Assembly (NCBI GenBank): GCA_026686845.1
Contig: JAIVEN010000015.1
Span: forward strand, 3,921,001 to 3,985,000
Source of the DNA: Adenanthera pavonina
Lineage: Eukaryota; Streptophyta; Magnoliopsida; Fabales; Fabaceae
Direction of reading: 5' to 3'
Length of the DNA stretch: 64,000 bases
Positions 1 to 13,295 of the stretch are shown piece after piece (the first letter of the stretch is position 1; each line of letters starts with the position of its first letter). Under the pieces are notes generated by a model, which saw nothing but the letters and a program-made list of their open reading frames with translations, did no database searches and was not told where the DNA came from. The position numbers were made by a program, and so were the translations under genes.

Positions 1-1145
1 CAGCTTATTATGGACTTTGTATGAGATCCATATTTAGTTTTAACATAAATTGAGAAAAAATACAAATAATAATAAAATTGATCTTATAAAATCAAGTTAT
101 TTTTTTTAATCACACACGTATTTTTATTTTTCTTTCTTCATTTTATTTTCCAATCACATGGAGGATTTGTTCTCCATACATATTACAAGCTTTATTGTTT
201 TAATAAATTTAACAAATCCATTGTTACTATTTCTCCAAAGATTTGATTTTGATATTGACACAAGGGTGAGATGTATTTGATTAATGTAGTTTTTATATGT
301 TTTTCGAAATTATATATTTTTAAAACACAGAAATCAAATACTTAAAGTATATATCTTTAACTGAATATTATTTTTAAAATCCAAATAATAAATAATTCAA
401 AACTTCTATTTTCAAGATGAAAAACCATTGTTTACTCAAGCGTGTACGAAAATGAATAAATTGAACCAAATTTGTTTAGCTTAATTGATAAGAAATTTTA
501 TTTTTTAAACAAATAGTTGGAAGTTAATATCTAATTATTATACTGAAAACATAATTGGAAGGAATTTACCTTTTTTTTCCTTTCATACTATCGGATAAAC
601 TAGTTCATAGTGTGACCAGGGATGCTGCTTGCCACCATAAAAGATGGATGCACTGGACGGTAAGATTGAGAAGAAGACCAAGTTTTTTTTTTTGACCAGC
701 AAAAGACGACCGAGTATTGTGATTTGTGAATTGTGACCTTCATATTTATTATTTCTGGGCATTAAAAAAATATTAAAACTGTATTTTTTTTATTTTTGTT
801 AAACCGCGTTTCTGGGCTGTGCCTTTTGAGACTTCCATTCAACTTCGACTTCAGCACTCCAAAATTTTTATTTCGTCTTCCCCTTTTCATACGCCTCAAA
901 CCCTGAGAATCCCCTTCTTCCTTCCATCTTCCCACCTTCTCTTTCGCTCTTTTTTTCAGCTTAAAAACTTCTCTTCTTTCCAACACAAACATTTCGGTCC
1001 TCAAATCTCTCATTCTTTTCATTATTTCCCCCAGATTTTGATTCTGGGTCATTTGCTTTCTGGCCTCCCAAACAATACCTCACTGGCTTTCTGGAAATAT
1101 AAGTTTCATTTGAGAACAAGTCCTGAATCTTCCTTTTCTCAGAGA
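1..1145. other. AT-rich upstream region and leader of the aspartic protease gene
   Basis: No gene is seen before about 800. The part from about 880 to 1145 is CT-rich on the plus strand (many ttc/ctt runs), as is common in plant 5' untranslated leaders. A TATA-like stretch (tattaaaa) lies near 770. I infer that the promoter and leader of the protease gene at 1210 lie here; the transcription start cannot be fixed. Confidence 0.5.
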
Positions 1146-1209
1146 TTTTGATAGGAGTTTTCCTTCTTCTGGGATTTTTTCTTTTGGTGCTTTACTTATA
1201 GTCATTACA

Positions 1210-2874
1210 ATGGTTTTCAAGGTTTCAATCATTCTTATTCTCCTTATACTGTACTCCTCCGCGGTGGAAGTCATTTCTGGAAATCTCAATAAGAATGGGT
1301 CTTCTCTAGCCGCCATTAAATTACCTGACCACCCAAGCTTCAATACAATTTCCTCTTCAAATTCTGGATGTTCCTTCTCTGAACAAGAAAAATTTGGACA
1401 TTCGGAAGCCACCAGTGATGACGATGAAGACGGAGAAGAAGAAGATGGGAAGATTTTTCAATCACTGAATCCGAACATTGAATCAGTGAAACTCCATTTG
1501 AGGCACCAATCTATGAGCAAACGCACAGAACCCAAAAGTTTTCTAGCTGATTCCACAGTTAGAGACTTGACCAGAATCCAGACCCTTCACAAAAGGGTCA
1601 TGGAGAAGAAGAACCAGAACACCATCTCACGGCTGCAGAAAGCTCAGAATCAACCACAGCAATCGCACAACATGGCGGCGGCGGCTTCACCGCCGGAGTA
1701 TTTTGCAAATGGGTATTCCAACCAGCTGGTGGCAACATTGGAATCAGGAGTAACTCTTGGCTCGGGAGAATACTTCATTGATGTTTTTGTTGGTACACCT
1801 CCTAAACACTTTTCTCTCATACTCGACACTGGTAGTGACCTTAATTGGATCCAATGTGTTCCTTGCTATGCATGTTTTGATCAAAATGGACCCCACTACG
1901 ATCCCAAAGATTCATCTTCTTTCAAGAACATAAGCTGCCATGATCCTAGGTGTGAACTAGTGTCATCCCCAGATCCTCCTCAGCCTTGTAAGGATGAAAA
2001 CCAGACATGTCCTTATTTCTACTGGTATGGGGATAGTTCAAACACAACTGGTGATTTTGCGTTAGAGACTTTCACTGTTAATCTCACAAAACCTAATGGG
2101 AAATCTGAACTGAAGATTGTGGAGAACGTCATGTTTGGTTGTGGCCATTGGAATAGAGGCCTGTTTCATGGTGCTGCTGGGTTGTTAGGACTAGGAAGAG
2201 GGCCATTGTCTTTTGCTTCACAGCTTCAATCTCTATATGGTCATTCCTTTTCCTACTGTCTTGTGGACAGAAACAGCGACACAAATGTGACTAGCAAGTT
2301 GATTTTTGGGGAGGATAAGGATCTTCTGGGACATCCAGGTTTGAATTTCACATCCTTTGTGGGTGGGAAAGACAACCCAGTTGATACATTCTACTATCTG
2401 CAGATAAAATCTGTGATGGTTGGTGGTGAGATTCTGAAGGAGATACCAGAAGAGACATGGGCTTTGTCTTCAGAAGGTTCTGGAGGGACAATCATTGATT
2501 CTGGAACTACCCTGAGTTATTTTGCTGAGCCTGCATATCAGATCATCAAGGAGGCATTTGAGAAGAAGATTAAGGGGTACCCTAGGGTTGAGGGATACCC
2601 TCCTTTAGGCCCATGTTATAATGTGTCTGGGTTGGAGAAAATGGAGATTCCTGAGTTTGGGATCCTGTTTGTTGATGGAGCTGTGTGGAATTTCCCAGTG
2701 GAGAATTACTTCATCCAGATTGAGCCAGAAAATGTTGTGTGTCTGGCAATTTTGGGGACTCCTAGGAATGGCCTTTCCATAATTGGGAACTATCAACAAC
2801 AGAATTTTCACATACTGTATGATACCAAGAGATCCAGACTTGGGTATGCACCAATGAGCTGTGCTGATGTATAG
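1210..2874 (+). CDS. Secreted aspartic protease, nepenthesin-like (family A1)
   Basis: Single-exon gene for 554 residues. An N-terminal hydrophobic stretch (about residues 5-23) looks like a signal peptide, followed by a long, partly acidic pro-segment to about residue 180. Both catalytic sites are present: DTGS with Asp206 and DSGT with Asp430. A cysteine-rich insert (CVPCYAC and following cysteines) directly after the first site is the mark of nepenthesin-type plant enzymes. Several N-glycosylation sequons (NIS, NQT, NTT, NLT, NVT, NFT, NVS) fit a secretory or apoplastic protein. It cleaves peptide bonds with the two aspartates; the substrate cannot be told. It resembles the intronless long-prosegment Arabidopsis group with At2g42980/At3g59080 (from memory). 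No break is seen. The start is the first ATG after the CT-rich leader and gives a signal peptide. Confidence 0.95.
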   Translation: MVFKVSIILILLILYSSAVEVISGNLNKNGSSLAAIKLPDHPSFNTISSSNSGCSFSEQEKFGHSEATSDDDEDGEEEDGKIFQSLNPNIESVKLHLRHQSMSKRTEPKSFLADSTVRDLTRIQTLHKRVMEKKNQNTISRLQKAQNQPQQSHNMAAAASPPEYFANGYSNQLVATLESGVTLGSGEYFIDVFVGTPPKHFSLILDTGSDLNWIQCVPCYACFDQNGPHYDPKDSSSFKNISCHDPRCELVSSPDPPQPCKDENQTCPYFYWYGDSSNTTGDFALETFTVNLTKPNGKSELKIVENVMFGCGHWNRGLFHGAAGLLGLGRGPLSFASQLQSLYGHSFSYCLVDRNSDTNVTSKLIFGEDKDLLGHPGLNFTSFVGGKDNPVDTFYYLQIKSVMVGGEILKEIPEETWALSSEGSGGTIIDSGTTLSYFAEPAYQIIKEAFEKKIKGYPRVEGYPPLGPCYNVSGLEKMEIPEFGILFVDGAVWNFPVENYFIQIEPENVVCLAILGTPRNGLSIIGNYQQQNFHILYDTKRSRLGYAPMSCADV

Positions 2875-5800
2875 CAGAAAAGCTGTAAAACAAGGCAATT
2901 CAAAGGGTTTTTTTTTTAATTATTAAATTAATTATAGAAGGTGGAAGAATTTTCTAAAATGATTGATTGTAAAATTTTTGTATAGTTCAGAGAGAGAATA
3001 ATACAAAAAAGTTGAACTTTTTATTCTTGACTCAATTTTTTCACCTCTTCTTTCTCCAATTTTGCAATAAAAAAATTCTGAAAAATTCACATCTTTATAG
3101 AAATAGGTTTCAAGAAATGAAAGGGTCATGACAGACAGAAAAGGCATAATTGTTTTGTGCACTTTTTTTTTTGGGTCAGATTTATTTTGCGCACAATTTG
3201 AGTTTAGTGTTTTGTTTTTTCAATTGCAGGTTGTGATTTGCTGCAAAATTTGTTGTATTTTGCTTCTGTGACCATTCTCCTTAATTGATACTGTTTATTT
3301 ATCTTTTTTCCCCCCATTTTATTGTTTAAATGCTCAAATGGCCATGGTTATTTCCCATGTGTCCAGTGTCCGGCATATCAAATATATTATAAAACCCATC
3401 TGTTAGGCATGTCACAATTTTTTACAGGAAAAAAAAAACCATGAGATAGCTGCAATTTAAAAAAGGGTCAATTTTATTGTTAGGCGTGTCTCTATAAAAT
3501 ATGTTTTTCATCGCAATCAATTTATTAGTTTGATAATTTGAAAGCAGACTAAAATAATTAAAAAAAAAATGGAATTGGATCTTTTTCTTTCGACTTTGGT
3601 CAGATCAGAGTGTATAGTTGAAGTAACCTTAAGTTTATTGTAATATTGCAATTACAAATGATTCCTAAAGGATCAGTCTAAAGTCTTAAAATGAAATATT
3701 GTCTTTGAGAATAAATGAAAATTTTCCATAATTTTCTTAATATTAGATTTGAGGGTTTGGACCTTTTTTTTTTTTAAAATGAGATAGCTTTTATCGGTTG
3801 GATTTTGGAAGCTTTATCAGAACAAGTAACAGAACTTGAACTCACCTTATAAAAAAACCTGAACTCATCTAATAAGCCAAGTTCTTACTAATTATACCAT
3901 TCTTTACTGGGGAAAAAATTCTATCTATGCAACTATCTTTTTTTTTTTGCCAACTATCTATACAAATATGGGAACTTGTAATCGATATATGGATATTAAT
4001 ATAAATATATTTGTTAATCATACTAAATTACATCTTTTCAACATATTTTCTTTGAGTTATGCATATGTTGGATACAGATTTAAACATATTAGATACTCAA
4101 AATAGGAAAATGTGTAATCTAACTCTAATAATGTATGGTAATATATTTTTGCTCTATTAGGCATTATTTTTACTTTTAATTAGATCCCATGGCAGATTAT
4201 GAATTCTCATCTTTATTACATACCTTATTAGAAGAATATTGAAACTACTTAAACCTCTTTCTAGAGCTAAAAGACTAGGGAAAGAATGAGATCTTGCTCC
4301 TGGGCCATAATTTGAGAAGAAGGAAGCAAGGAACGAAGCTGGCTTCAAAAGCAATTGAAGTCACAGTGTTGGAACATGAAGCCGCAGCGTGGATTAGGCC
4401 GCCGCGGCGCCTTCTCTTCATCAACAAAATGCAAAGTTTCAATTTAACAAAGCAACTCGAGGGTTTTTGGGATATATTCGAGCTCCTTCGGCTTGGGTAG
4501 TATTATGGACGGTCAAGAGGCACTGGAAAGATTTTTGTTGTGCTAGGGTTTGCATTTGGGTTGAAGATTCAAGTTTGAGTTGAAAGATTTTAAGAGATTG
4601 AGTTCCTTCATTGGTTTTATCTTCTTCCCTTTCATTCTTTTCTTTGTAACCTGCTATGGGTCTGAATATCTTGTATATTTATGACTTTTACGGTAGACAT
4701 GTGTAGTTAAACAAGTGTTTCTAGAGTTGTTTTAATCTCTTGTATGGAGTAGATATTATTTCTCCTTTTATATTTGTGATTAATGAAATGATTATGTTGG
4801 TTTAAATTTATGCTTAATGTTTCTTGTTGTTTGGCCACCAAAGAGATTGTAGGATTAACTTAATTAATGCTTAAAAAAGTTAAATTAAGTGTAGAACTTG
4901 AGTTAAATCATGTGAGAACTTGGAACTTATTTTGTTGAGTGAAAGGTTGTGTTGGTAAGGTAGAGATACACTTACCAACTTCACATAATCACACTGGGAT
5001 TTGAATTGAAATTATGGGTTTAATTAATTAATTAATTAATTAATTTAGAGATTAATTGGTTAATTGAACTATACACCTAATTGGAGTTTTGATATAGCAC
5101 TTTTAAGTAATGCAGAATCCTTGGCTAATATGATCAATCATTTAAAACATATATAAAAGGAGTTAATTAAGTATTTAAGAAATATAAGAGAGAGAGAGAG
5201 AGAAATAACCTTAGATCTTAATTGCATCTTAGTTGTTCCTAGTCAATCCTCAAATTAAGAAGTTTCTTTTAGTGTTGACATTTTCTTTAAATAGTGATCA
5301 TTTGTTGTTAGCTCAAATTAATTGAAAATATGAAATTTAATGCTTGACCTTTTTTTATCCAAGTTCTTGAGGGATGATACCTTACTTATCATTTTACTAT
5401 TATCTCGACCCGTACGTTTGCAGTAAAGTTTGGTGACAAATAATATTATATAAAGCTAAATCATCAATCACTATTTATTAATTATTATTCATTCATTTAT
5501 CTTTTTATTTATGTGTCTAAAAAAATTAAATATTCTTACACAATGCACAGAAAATATTCCTGAATCCTAATTTTAGATAATAATTTAAGAAGGAAAGTGC
5601 AAGTCCATGGCTGCCAGTTTGATGACCTTTGGTGGTATACCTAAACGTAATAAATGAAGACAGCCTCCTTCTTCCATTTAATTAATTAATTAATATTATC
5701 ATAATTCTTCTTTACATGTCATCTGAGTGTGTGGGTGCAAATGATTCCATTGATTGTCTGCGTTGGAAGAATGATCTTCTTTGACTCCCACCATTTGCCT

Positions 5801-6762
5801 TTTATCGTTTCCTTTTTTTATTGTTAGTCAAACACTGCCACCTTTTTTTAATTGTTTTCTTTTCTTTCTTTTTCAAAAAGATATTTTTCCTTATTTTTTA
5901 AATACTAAGGTATCATCAATTGATAGTTAAAATTAATCTTTTCAAGATATAAAAATCATTTAAAATGGACACCTCATGACAAAACTTGAAAATATATTTT
6001 TAATAATTACTTTTTTAAGATTTTAGTCATTTTCTTATTCAATTTGGAACATGATATTACTTTTTTTACAGTAACATCTTATGAAAAGTGAATGATATCA
6101 TTGATATGTATAATTTTTTTCATGCTAGCAATTTTTATGGCTCACGGCTTGCTTTTAAATAATGTGATTTTTTTTGTAAAATTTATATGATATATTAATA
6201 TATTAATATTAACGGTATATTGATTTTATGAAAATGTTTGAAAAAAAAAACCTATTTTCATAAGGTTCTTGTTGTAAGTGGGGTGAAGTTAAGGGATTTT
6301 GTCCAGTTCTATAAGTCTAATTAGCCAAGAAAAACATAAAATAAAATATGCTATGGTAGTTTATTTTTAACATTAACTTTTTATTTTAAAATAATTCGGG
6401 AAAGAAAATAAATAAATAAATAATCTAGCCACAATTCTATTGGAAATCGCAACACATGGATCCTCAAGAAATGTATAAGATATGCATTTAAACAGATGGG
6501 CCACTTTGGGCCGAGCCAAGATCCCATAGAACGGGAGTTTACAGATTAACTCCCAGAGTTGAGTAGGTTTTTTTGTTGTTGTTCTCTCAATCCATAAAGC
6601 GACAGACTTGTGTTTTGAAAAGATATCGGCCTAGCCCATTAAAATGTAAAAGACGACAATTGATAATTTCTCATGCATAAAAAAAATGATAATATGTTTA
6701 GGAAAAAAAAAATTCTCAAGCACTTTCATAGCATTAAGTGTTATGCAAACTAACTGAGATTA
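2875..6762. other. AT-rich intergenic spacer
   Basis: No coding region is supported. A 3' untranslated region of the protease gene is expected at the start. It holds short simple repeats: (TTAA)n near 5019-5045 and (GA)n near 5187-5203. A GC-richer patch near 4380-4500 has an open frame of 68 codons with no recognisable family; it may be a gene or transposon fragment. Confidence 0.6.
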
Positions 6763-6763
6763 A

Positions 6764-7136
6764 GGGTGTGTTTGGATTAGATTATGTATAAATGATTATG
6801 AGGATAAGTGATTATTCATAAGTGATTATAAGAATAAGTGATTATGTCAAAAGTGATTTGTGTTTGGATATTTTTACCTTATAAGTGATTTTGAGAAAAG
6901 AAATATGTTTGAATATTGGGGTTTAAGTGATTATTGGGTGGATATTGAGAAGGAAAAATAAAATAAGTGATTATGGGAGGATAAGTGATTATCATAAGCT
7001 GAAAAAATCAGTTTCTTCCATAAGCACTTATTTGAGGCATCAGTGCTTATTGAAAAGCTGATCTGTTTGGCAACTCCACTATATAAGCACTTATGGAGCC
7101 CATAAGTACTTATTTTTGACAATCCAAACAGGCTAT
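6764..7136. mobile_element. MITE-like element, about 370 bp
   Basis: The ends are imperfect inverted repeats sharing TGTTTGGATT: the left end reads gggtgtgtttggattag, and the right end on the other strand reads agcctgtttggattgtc. The body repeats the short motif ataagtgattat and its complement many times and encodes nothing. Size, ends and lack of coding fit a non-autonomous DNA transposon, perhaps of the hAT type. The target-site duplication is not clear. A diverged, inverted relative lies at 12285-12607. Confidence 0.55.
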
Positions 7137-8071
7137 AAGATAAATAAGCGTTGATTCTAGTGAAAAATATTAGGGTCATTTAAATATAATATTTCGAATT
7201 TGAAACAGTGTGAATATATAAAAAGCTTTTGGAATAATTTCCCCCATTTGAAAGGATGGCTGTTATATTCATATAGTCTCGAATCTAAAACATCGTCTTT
7301 AAATGATCCTAATCCCTTCTACTAGAAATAATGCCTGCTGGTAATTGTTGTAGATATTTTATCCATGTATATAGTTTGTTTTAGCTTTTATCCTATTTAA
7401 AATATTTAATATTTATTTTTAATGAATTAATTAATTGATTATATATAAATAATCATACACACACCCAGCACACCTATACCTTGAAAATTTAAGAAATTGT
7501 TGTATTGTATTATGTCATGTTGAATACGCATACCTATATTTATTTTATACATATATATATATATATAACTGAATGTCAAAAATAAACTTCTCAAATTAAA
7601 AAGTAATATCAAAATTCTTTTCTAAAATTAAAAAAACCGTTAAAAATTTATCATGCAGCAACATTATGCATGCAGAGTTAGCATATAAACAAATGGAAGT
7701 ATAGAACAATGAAACCACATGAAACTTGGTTAGATGGTAAAAATAGAATGATCTGTGATTAATTCGTTAGAGTTATAACAGATCTAATAACTCAAAGAAT
7801 GCATATCAAGGTTATTTTGATAGAACTAAAATTCAACTATTTTAGAACCAAAGATTACAAAAGGAAAATTCTAAACATTAAATTTTAAATAAATTCAAAA
7901 GAATAATTGGACAAATATTAAATAATAAAATGAATAAAAACCATGTGTCGATCACCACTGGGGACTACAAAGCTGGAACTTGATGTTGAATGATGAGTTT
8001 GATGGGATTAGTTAAACAATTGAGCTTTGAACCTTGTTGGACCGAAACGTTCTGGCAAACCACATCTTTCT
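7137..8071. other. AT-rich intergenic spacer
   Basis: No gene is seen. A short (TA)n tract lies near 7549-7566. Confidence 0.6.
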
Positions 8072-8443
8072 TTAGGCGAAGCACTTCTTTATTTTGAACA
8101 TTGAAGTTTTTTTCTTCTTTGGAATCTTATCTGATCCCACTGCACGATTATCACGATGATTTGATGCCAAAAAAGATTCTTTCTTCTTCATCATCAATGG
8201 AGTATTGTTCATTCTGAGATATTGCTGCATACGTTCTTCCTCTACCTCTTCCTCATCCTTAAATGGATTTTTCACTCTGAGATATTGTTGCCTGCATGTA
8301 GCATTCGATCGAGTTCCCATGTATCCACATCGGCCTCCAGGAAAAGGAGAATCCCACACTTTGTGTTTCTTTAATATAACTCCCATTAAGAAAATTGCGT
8401 CTCTTTGATCCTGTTCATGTGAATCAAAGCCCTGAGAATTCAT
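8072..8443 (-). CDS. Possible small lysine-rich protein of unknown function
   Basis: Open frame of 123 codons on the minus strand, not matched to any family I know. It contains an internal near-repeat (QQYLRVKNPFKDEEE and QQYLRMNNTPLMMKKK), an acidic EEEVEEE patch between them, and a lysine-rich end (IPKKKKTSMFKIKKC). A CTATATAG box lies about 75 bases upstream of the start on the coding strand, which could be its TATA box. Base composition is less AT-rich than the flanks. It may be a real small nuclear or cytosolic protein gene, or the last piece of an older gene. Transcript evidence would decide. Confidence 0.45.
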   Translation of the reverse strand: MNSQGFDSHEQDQRDAIFLMGVILKKHKVWDSPFPGGRCGYMGTRSNATCRQQYLRVKNPFKDEEEVEEERMQQYLRMNNTPLMMKKKESFLASNHRDNRAVGSDKIPKKKKTSMFKIKKCFA

Positions 8444-8529
8444 TCTCTCTGAAATCTTCCAGCCACTTAAATCACAAAACTTAATTTGAAGCAGAGCTTT
8501 CTCTTGTGCGTGCGTGTCTATATAGGCTA

Positions 8530-11199
8530 GGCCTTACAGTTCTTATTAAGATAGGATTTGAACTATTTGTGTCTCGATGAGATTAGACTTCTATCTTCTA
8601 TAATAAATTAAGTGGCTTTCTTATCTAATAAAAATAATGGATTATAAATAATTTGAAAATATTTAAAAAATATAATTCTTTTTTTAATAATTTTTTTTAA
8701 CTTAGAAGATTTCTAAACGGAGAACTAAATAATTTCCTAATTAGTATTCATTGATATGATAATATCTACAAGAAACTTCTTCTAACTCATTGCGAGAATA
8801 AATAATATATAAATAAATATATAAATAAAAAGATAATTCTATTTGAGATATATCTAACTTTCATGTTAACTGTTATTATTATCCGATGCAAACTTATTTA
8901 AAAATATTGCTATCTAATGTTATCAATTATCCAGAAAAGAAATAAGAAGATTAATTTTCTAGAAATAGAAATTCAAACCCTTTAATAAAAAAGAGGCCGA
9001 TAGGGATTATCTATTCTCCTAAAAAATAACATATCTCCTAAAATAAAAAAACAACTGAAATACTCTCAATAATAAGATTAATTTATTTAAAAGCCTTCTG
9101 ACAATCAATATTTTACACCTTTATGTTAATATCATATATTTTCTATTTAAAATTTTTAAATTTAAGTCAGTCTAATATTTTTATTAAGTTTATGATAGAG
9201 CAGATGTTTATCAATATATAAGTATAGAAACGAAATATTATGCATTATGAAATTTTGTTAAATTTTGGAAAAAAATGTTTTTAATAGACTTTTATTTTTT
9301 ATAACAATTCATCTTTTAAGAGAATATGTTTTACCCTAAAAAATCCGATTATAATGATTTCCATCAACATAAATTATAAAATTTACATGCGGTCACATTG
9401 TTCCAAATTAATTTGGATTCTTAAGATGAGGAAGGAATGCTTATCTTTTCATTTGTACTAATCACATTATTCAGATTTGATCCATATTATTATCAAAGTC
9501 GGTTCTATATTTATAAAAAAAAAAACAAGATTCTATGTTACAGTATAGTTTTACTAATTCTGAGTTTTTTAAACGAATTCTTATTGGAAAAAAATGTGAC
9601 AAAAAAGTAATTTAATTTGTTGATTATCGTTATCAACAGTTTTTTTGTTGATTTATTTTTTGTGAGTATAAGAGTGTTCCTTAGCTGAATCTTCAATAAG
9701 TTAAGATCACTAAAGACTAATATATTTTGAAATATAAATCTTTGAATCAGGTTTTTTTTTTGTCCAAATCATTTGGTTCCCGCAGAGATAATCGTCTACG
9801 AGCAAGGTTAGGCTTCAAGATGTTTACTGGGCCACGATGCCTCTTTATGTTGAACTCAAAGAAAACTCTTAAATTGGCCGAGAAAAAGAAAACTTTTGAA
9901 AACCCAATTTTGCATGGCTAACTCAATAATGCAAAAATAGGGCTGATGCACGTAGAAATTTAAAAGCCCAATTATGCATGAGTGTGTTTATTTGTTTTTT
10001 TTTTAACCCCTATGCCTTGAAATAATTCGGTCAAATTAATTTTGACAACAATTTTTGAAAATAAAAAAAAATAAAAGATACGTTTGAATAATTTGTTTTA
10101 AAAAACATATTAAAAACTTTTAAAAACAGATTTAAAAATTTTAAAATGTGAAAACTAAATATTTAGTTGATTCAATGGCCTAATGTAATTAATATTGACG
10201 TAATTTTTTTTTCATAATTTAGGATTCATAAAACATTAAAGTATTAATATTGTCGGGCATTAATTTATAAATACGTCTGTAAGTATAAGTATAGTACTTC
10301 AAGGGATTGAGTAAAGTGAAAGCAACTATATACTCTTCTCACTCCAAGTTATATGGTGAAAGCCCCAATTGGCTCATATATAACTAAAAACAAAACTCCA
10401 TTAAATAAAGAAAGAATTAAAAAGGATAAGAAGAAACCAAATGGAACATATATATATATATATATAATTGAAGGTTGAGTAAGAAGTTTCTATCAGTGCT
10501 AATTTTCTGGCCACAAATGATTAGTACTGTGACTTCAATTTCTGGGAAGTTTCTTTTAGACACCCTCTTTTCTGTCCTGATTTCAATATTTTCCATATAA
10601 AGGCTAGAAAATGATTAGACATAAAGACATCCATAGTAATTAATCAAGCTTTTGAAATTTGTTGTAAGGTTTCAATCTGTTTGATCTTATGATGCTCCTT
10701 CATGTGGGCAAATCAATTTGTCAAAATGTCAAGAAAATTTGTGTACTTAATGCTTTTGGATTTATATTTTATTACCGAACATGGATAAAGTAATAGAGGA
10801 TCAAAATAAAATTATTGAAGAATGACATCATTGTTTTCTTTCCCTTAAATTACGTTTAACTTTTACAATTTATTTTGGGTATAATTATTTGATATATGAT
10901 TTTATCAGTTAAATTAAATTCGAATATTGTCAAACCCAAATAAAAAAAATAGCATTTTTAACATATTTTTTTCATACAAAAATTTAGATTTGAGACTTTA
11001 CTTACTTACAAATATTGAGTTGTTGAGTCATATGTTGTTTTTACAAATTTTTAACTTAGAATGACAAGATTGCATTTTTGTTAAAGTTGATTGTGAAGTA
11101 TTACATGACTTCACCATGACCTCTTATATTTATATTTTCATTTTAGGTGGGTGTGGGATTGTAACTCTTTATCGCTTAAACTTTGAAGAAAGCAGCATA
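8530..11199. other. AT-rich intergenic spacer
   Basis: No coding region is supported; the longest open frame (9727-9921) has no family resemblance. A (TA)n tract lies near 10447-10466. Confidence 0.6.
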
Positions 11200-11480
11200 T
11201 TTTCTTTAGTCCAAAATATAAGTTTGTTTTTAGAATTTTTTTTATTCAAAATATAAATCTTATTTAGGTAAGATCAAAAGTATTAATTATTTTTCTTCTA
11301 TTTTACTTATATCTTTAATTAACTTATGAGGAAAAAAAATTATCTTGAAAATTATTCTTATTAAGGGTAATGTTGGAAAACAATTAAAGTTTTTTACAAA
11401 TTTAATTAGTTTAATTCTCTTTTTTGGTTTGTATGCAGTTAGTTAAATAAAATTTATATTTTGGACTAGATAGAGTATTT
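11200..11480. mobile_element. Stowaway-like MITE
   Basis: About 280 bp with inverted ends built on tagtccaaaatataa, present near 11206 and, on the other strand, near 11471. The sequence has no coding capacity. Ends of the ctccctcNgtccaaaatataa type are typical of Stowaway (Tc1/mariner-derived) MITEs in plants, which insert at TA. Confidence 0.6.
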
Positions 11481-12284
11481 ATTTTCTCGTGGTTCATATT
11501 TGATCTTGACAATCTAATTTTTAGATATTTTAATTTACTTTTCAATGGTTATTTTTAAATTTTATGATTAAAAAATTATTTTATCCTATATTTTATTTTA
11601 TATAAAATATTAAAATATAAGAAAAATTAAGACGATTAAATCTACTGAAAAAATAATTCTTTTTTTAGTATCAAGGATATCCTGAGAATATGTTTAAATG
11701 AATTTTTCATTTACCAATATAAAATATTAAAATATAAAAAAAATTAAGATGATTAAATCTACTGAAAAAACAGCACTTTTCTTCTTGGTGATAGAATCAT
11801 AACTAGTTCAATTTTTTTTTTTAGTATTAAGGATATCTTGACAATATGTTTAAGCGATTCTATCATTTACCAACTGCATGAGGAATTTGTTGGTATAAAT
11901 AGCTAAATGTTGATGATGAACATTATTGGACTTATTGAGCAGTATGTCATCGATGGGTTAGTTGAAAATCCAAGCCTACTAAGGTTTTTTCAGATGACTG
12001 TTTAATGAATTATCTAATTAATGAATTAATTATTTTGCATGGGTCAAATATTGGTTATGAAACTTGAATTATTTGAAATATATTGACCAAGTAAAACATA
12101 TATATAATGACCAGCTACCGAGTAAAAGATATACGGATTAAATTATTAATTAATTAGATCCTATCAAAACATCGTAAGATTCAGCAGCTAAAGCACGTTA
12201 AAATATTATATTGAACGTGCACCCTCCCACACATTACTTTTCAATAGCAGAAAAAATTACCAATGTGTGATTGGGTACCACTTA
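11481..12284. other. AT-rich intergenic spacer with a local direct repeat
   Basis: No gene is seen. About 70 bases near 11595-11670 (tataaaatattaaaatata, then aattaagacgattaaatctactgaaaa) recur near 11715-11780, and the piece after it (agtatcaaggatatcctgagaatatg) recurs near 11822-11850. This is a small degraded tandem duplication. Confidence 0.5.
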
Positions 12285-12607
12285 TAATTACTTATGGGGA
12301 GAAATAGTCACTTGTATGTAAATAAATACTTATATTTTAAATAAGTGATTATATAAAAAATTAATTTTTTTTTTATTTATAATAATCACTTATTCTTACC
12401 TAACTACTTATTTTATTTTTCCTTCTTATTATTCAATTAAAAATAACTTAAATTCTCAATATCCAACATATTTATTATTTCAAAATCACTTATGAAATAA
12501 AAACATTTAAAACACAAATATTTTTTTATATAATCACTTATCTTTATAATTAATTATAGAAAATTGATTATCCTCATATTTAATTAGAGATAAGTTAATC
12601 TAAATCT
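12285..12607. mobile_element. Diverged MITE, inverted relative of the one at 6764-7136
   Basis: Read on the minus strand it starts with a TTTAGATTAACTTATC-type end, followed by a gaggataat motif and repeated ataagtgattat-like units, in the same order as the element at 6764. The motif for 'aatatccaacatattt' here matches the inverse of the segment near 6900-6945 in the other copy. The left end (near 12285) is eroded. Confidence 0.45.
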
Positions 12608-13295
12608 CTCTCTCTCCCTCTCTCCGAGTGACCGTGCGGTGTCATCTGCCGTAGACTGAGTTCCATAATTTGTTAATCTAGCCTCTGCTATTTGGGATTA
12701 CTACGCAGTCTATTTTCCAAGTATGTTATTTCTGCTATATTTCCTTTGAATATTATTGAAGTGTGAAAGCAACATAGTCTCTTACAATTGATTTTGTTCA
12801 CATAATTTGGTAATCCGGAGCGATGTATAAAGTCTGAGATGAGGATTGTTGATGGCTAACGAATAGAACCACTTTTTATATATTTATTATGTATAATGAT
12901 TTATTGATAATATTGATTTCCATTAAAATCAACATTTGTTTTTTTAACCAAATTTTAATCAGATGAAGTAAAATATGATTTCCCTCTTTAAAAATTAATA
13001 AGCCGATATGATGATATAAAAACAAAATTGGTTGACGATATGTCTTTCACGGGAATGATTGTGCAAATGTTTGTTGTTTATAATGACACCTTTTGACATC
13101 TCAACAACCTTAGGAGAAATTATGACAGGCTCATGTGTGTGGGCTGTCTCTCGCTATAATTCATGCTCTTGACAAAAATGTTCAACTTTTTGTTTAACTG
13201 TTTTGACCTATATCACTTTAATCACGGATTCATTAATCAACCTAAAGCTAGTCTATTAGTAAAATTGAGTGTAGTATGTACTAATGGCAAGCTGC
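12608..13295. other. Intergenic spacer
   Basis: It begins with a (CT)n run (12600-12625). Nothing else is recognised. Confidence 0.5.

Noticed and set aside
819..1412. Open frames on both strands before and over the start of the protease gene
   Set aside because: They arise from the CT-rich leader and its complement; the protease frame with signal peptide explains the region.
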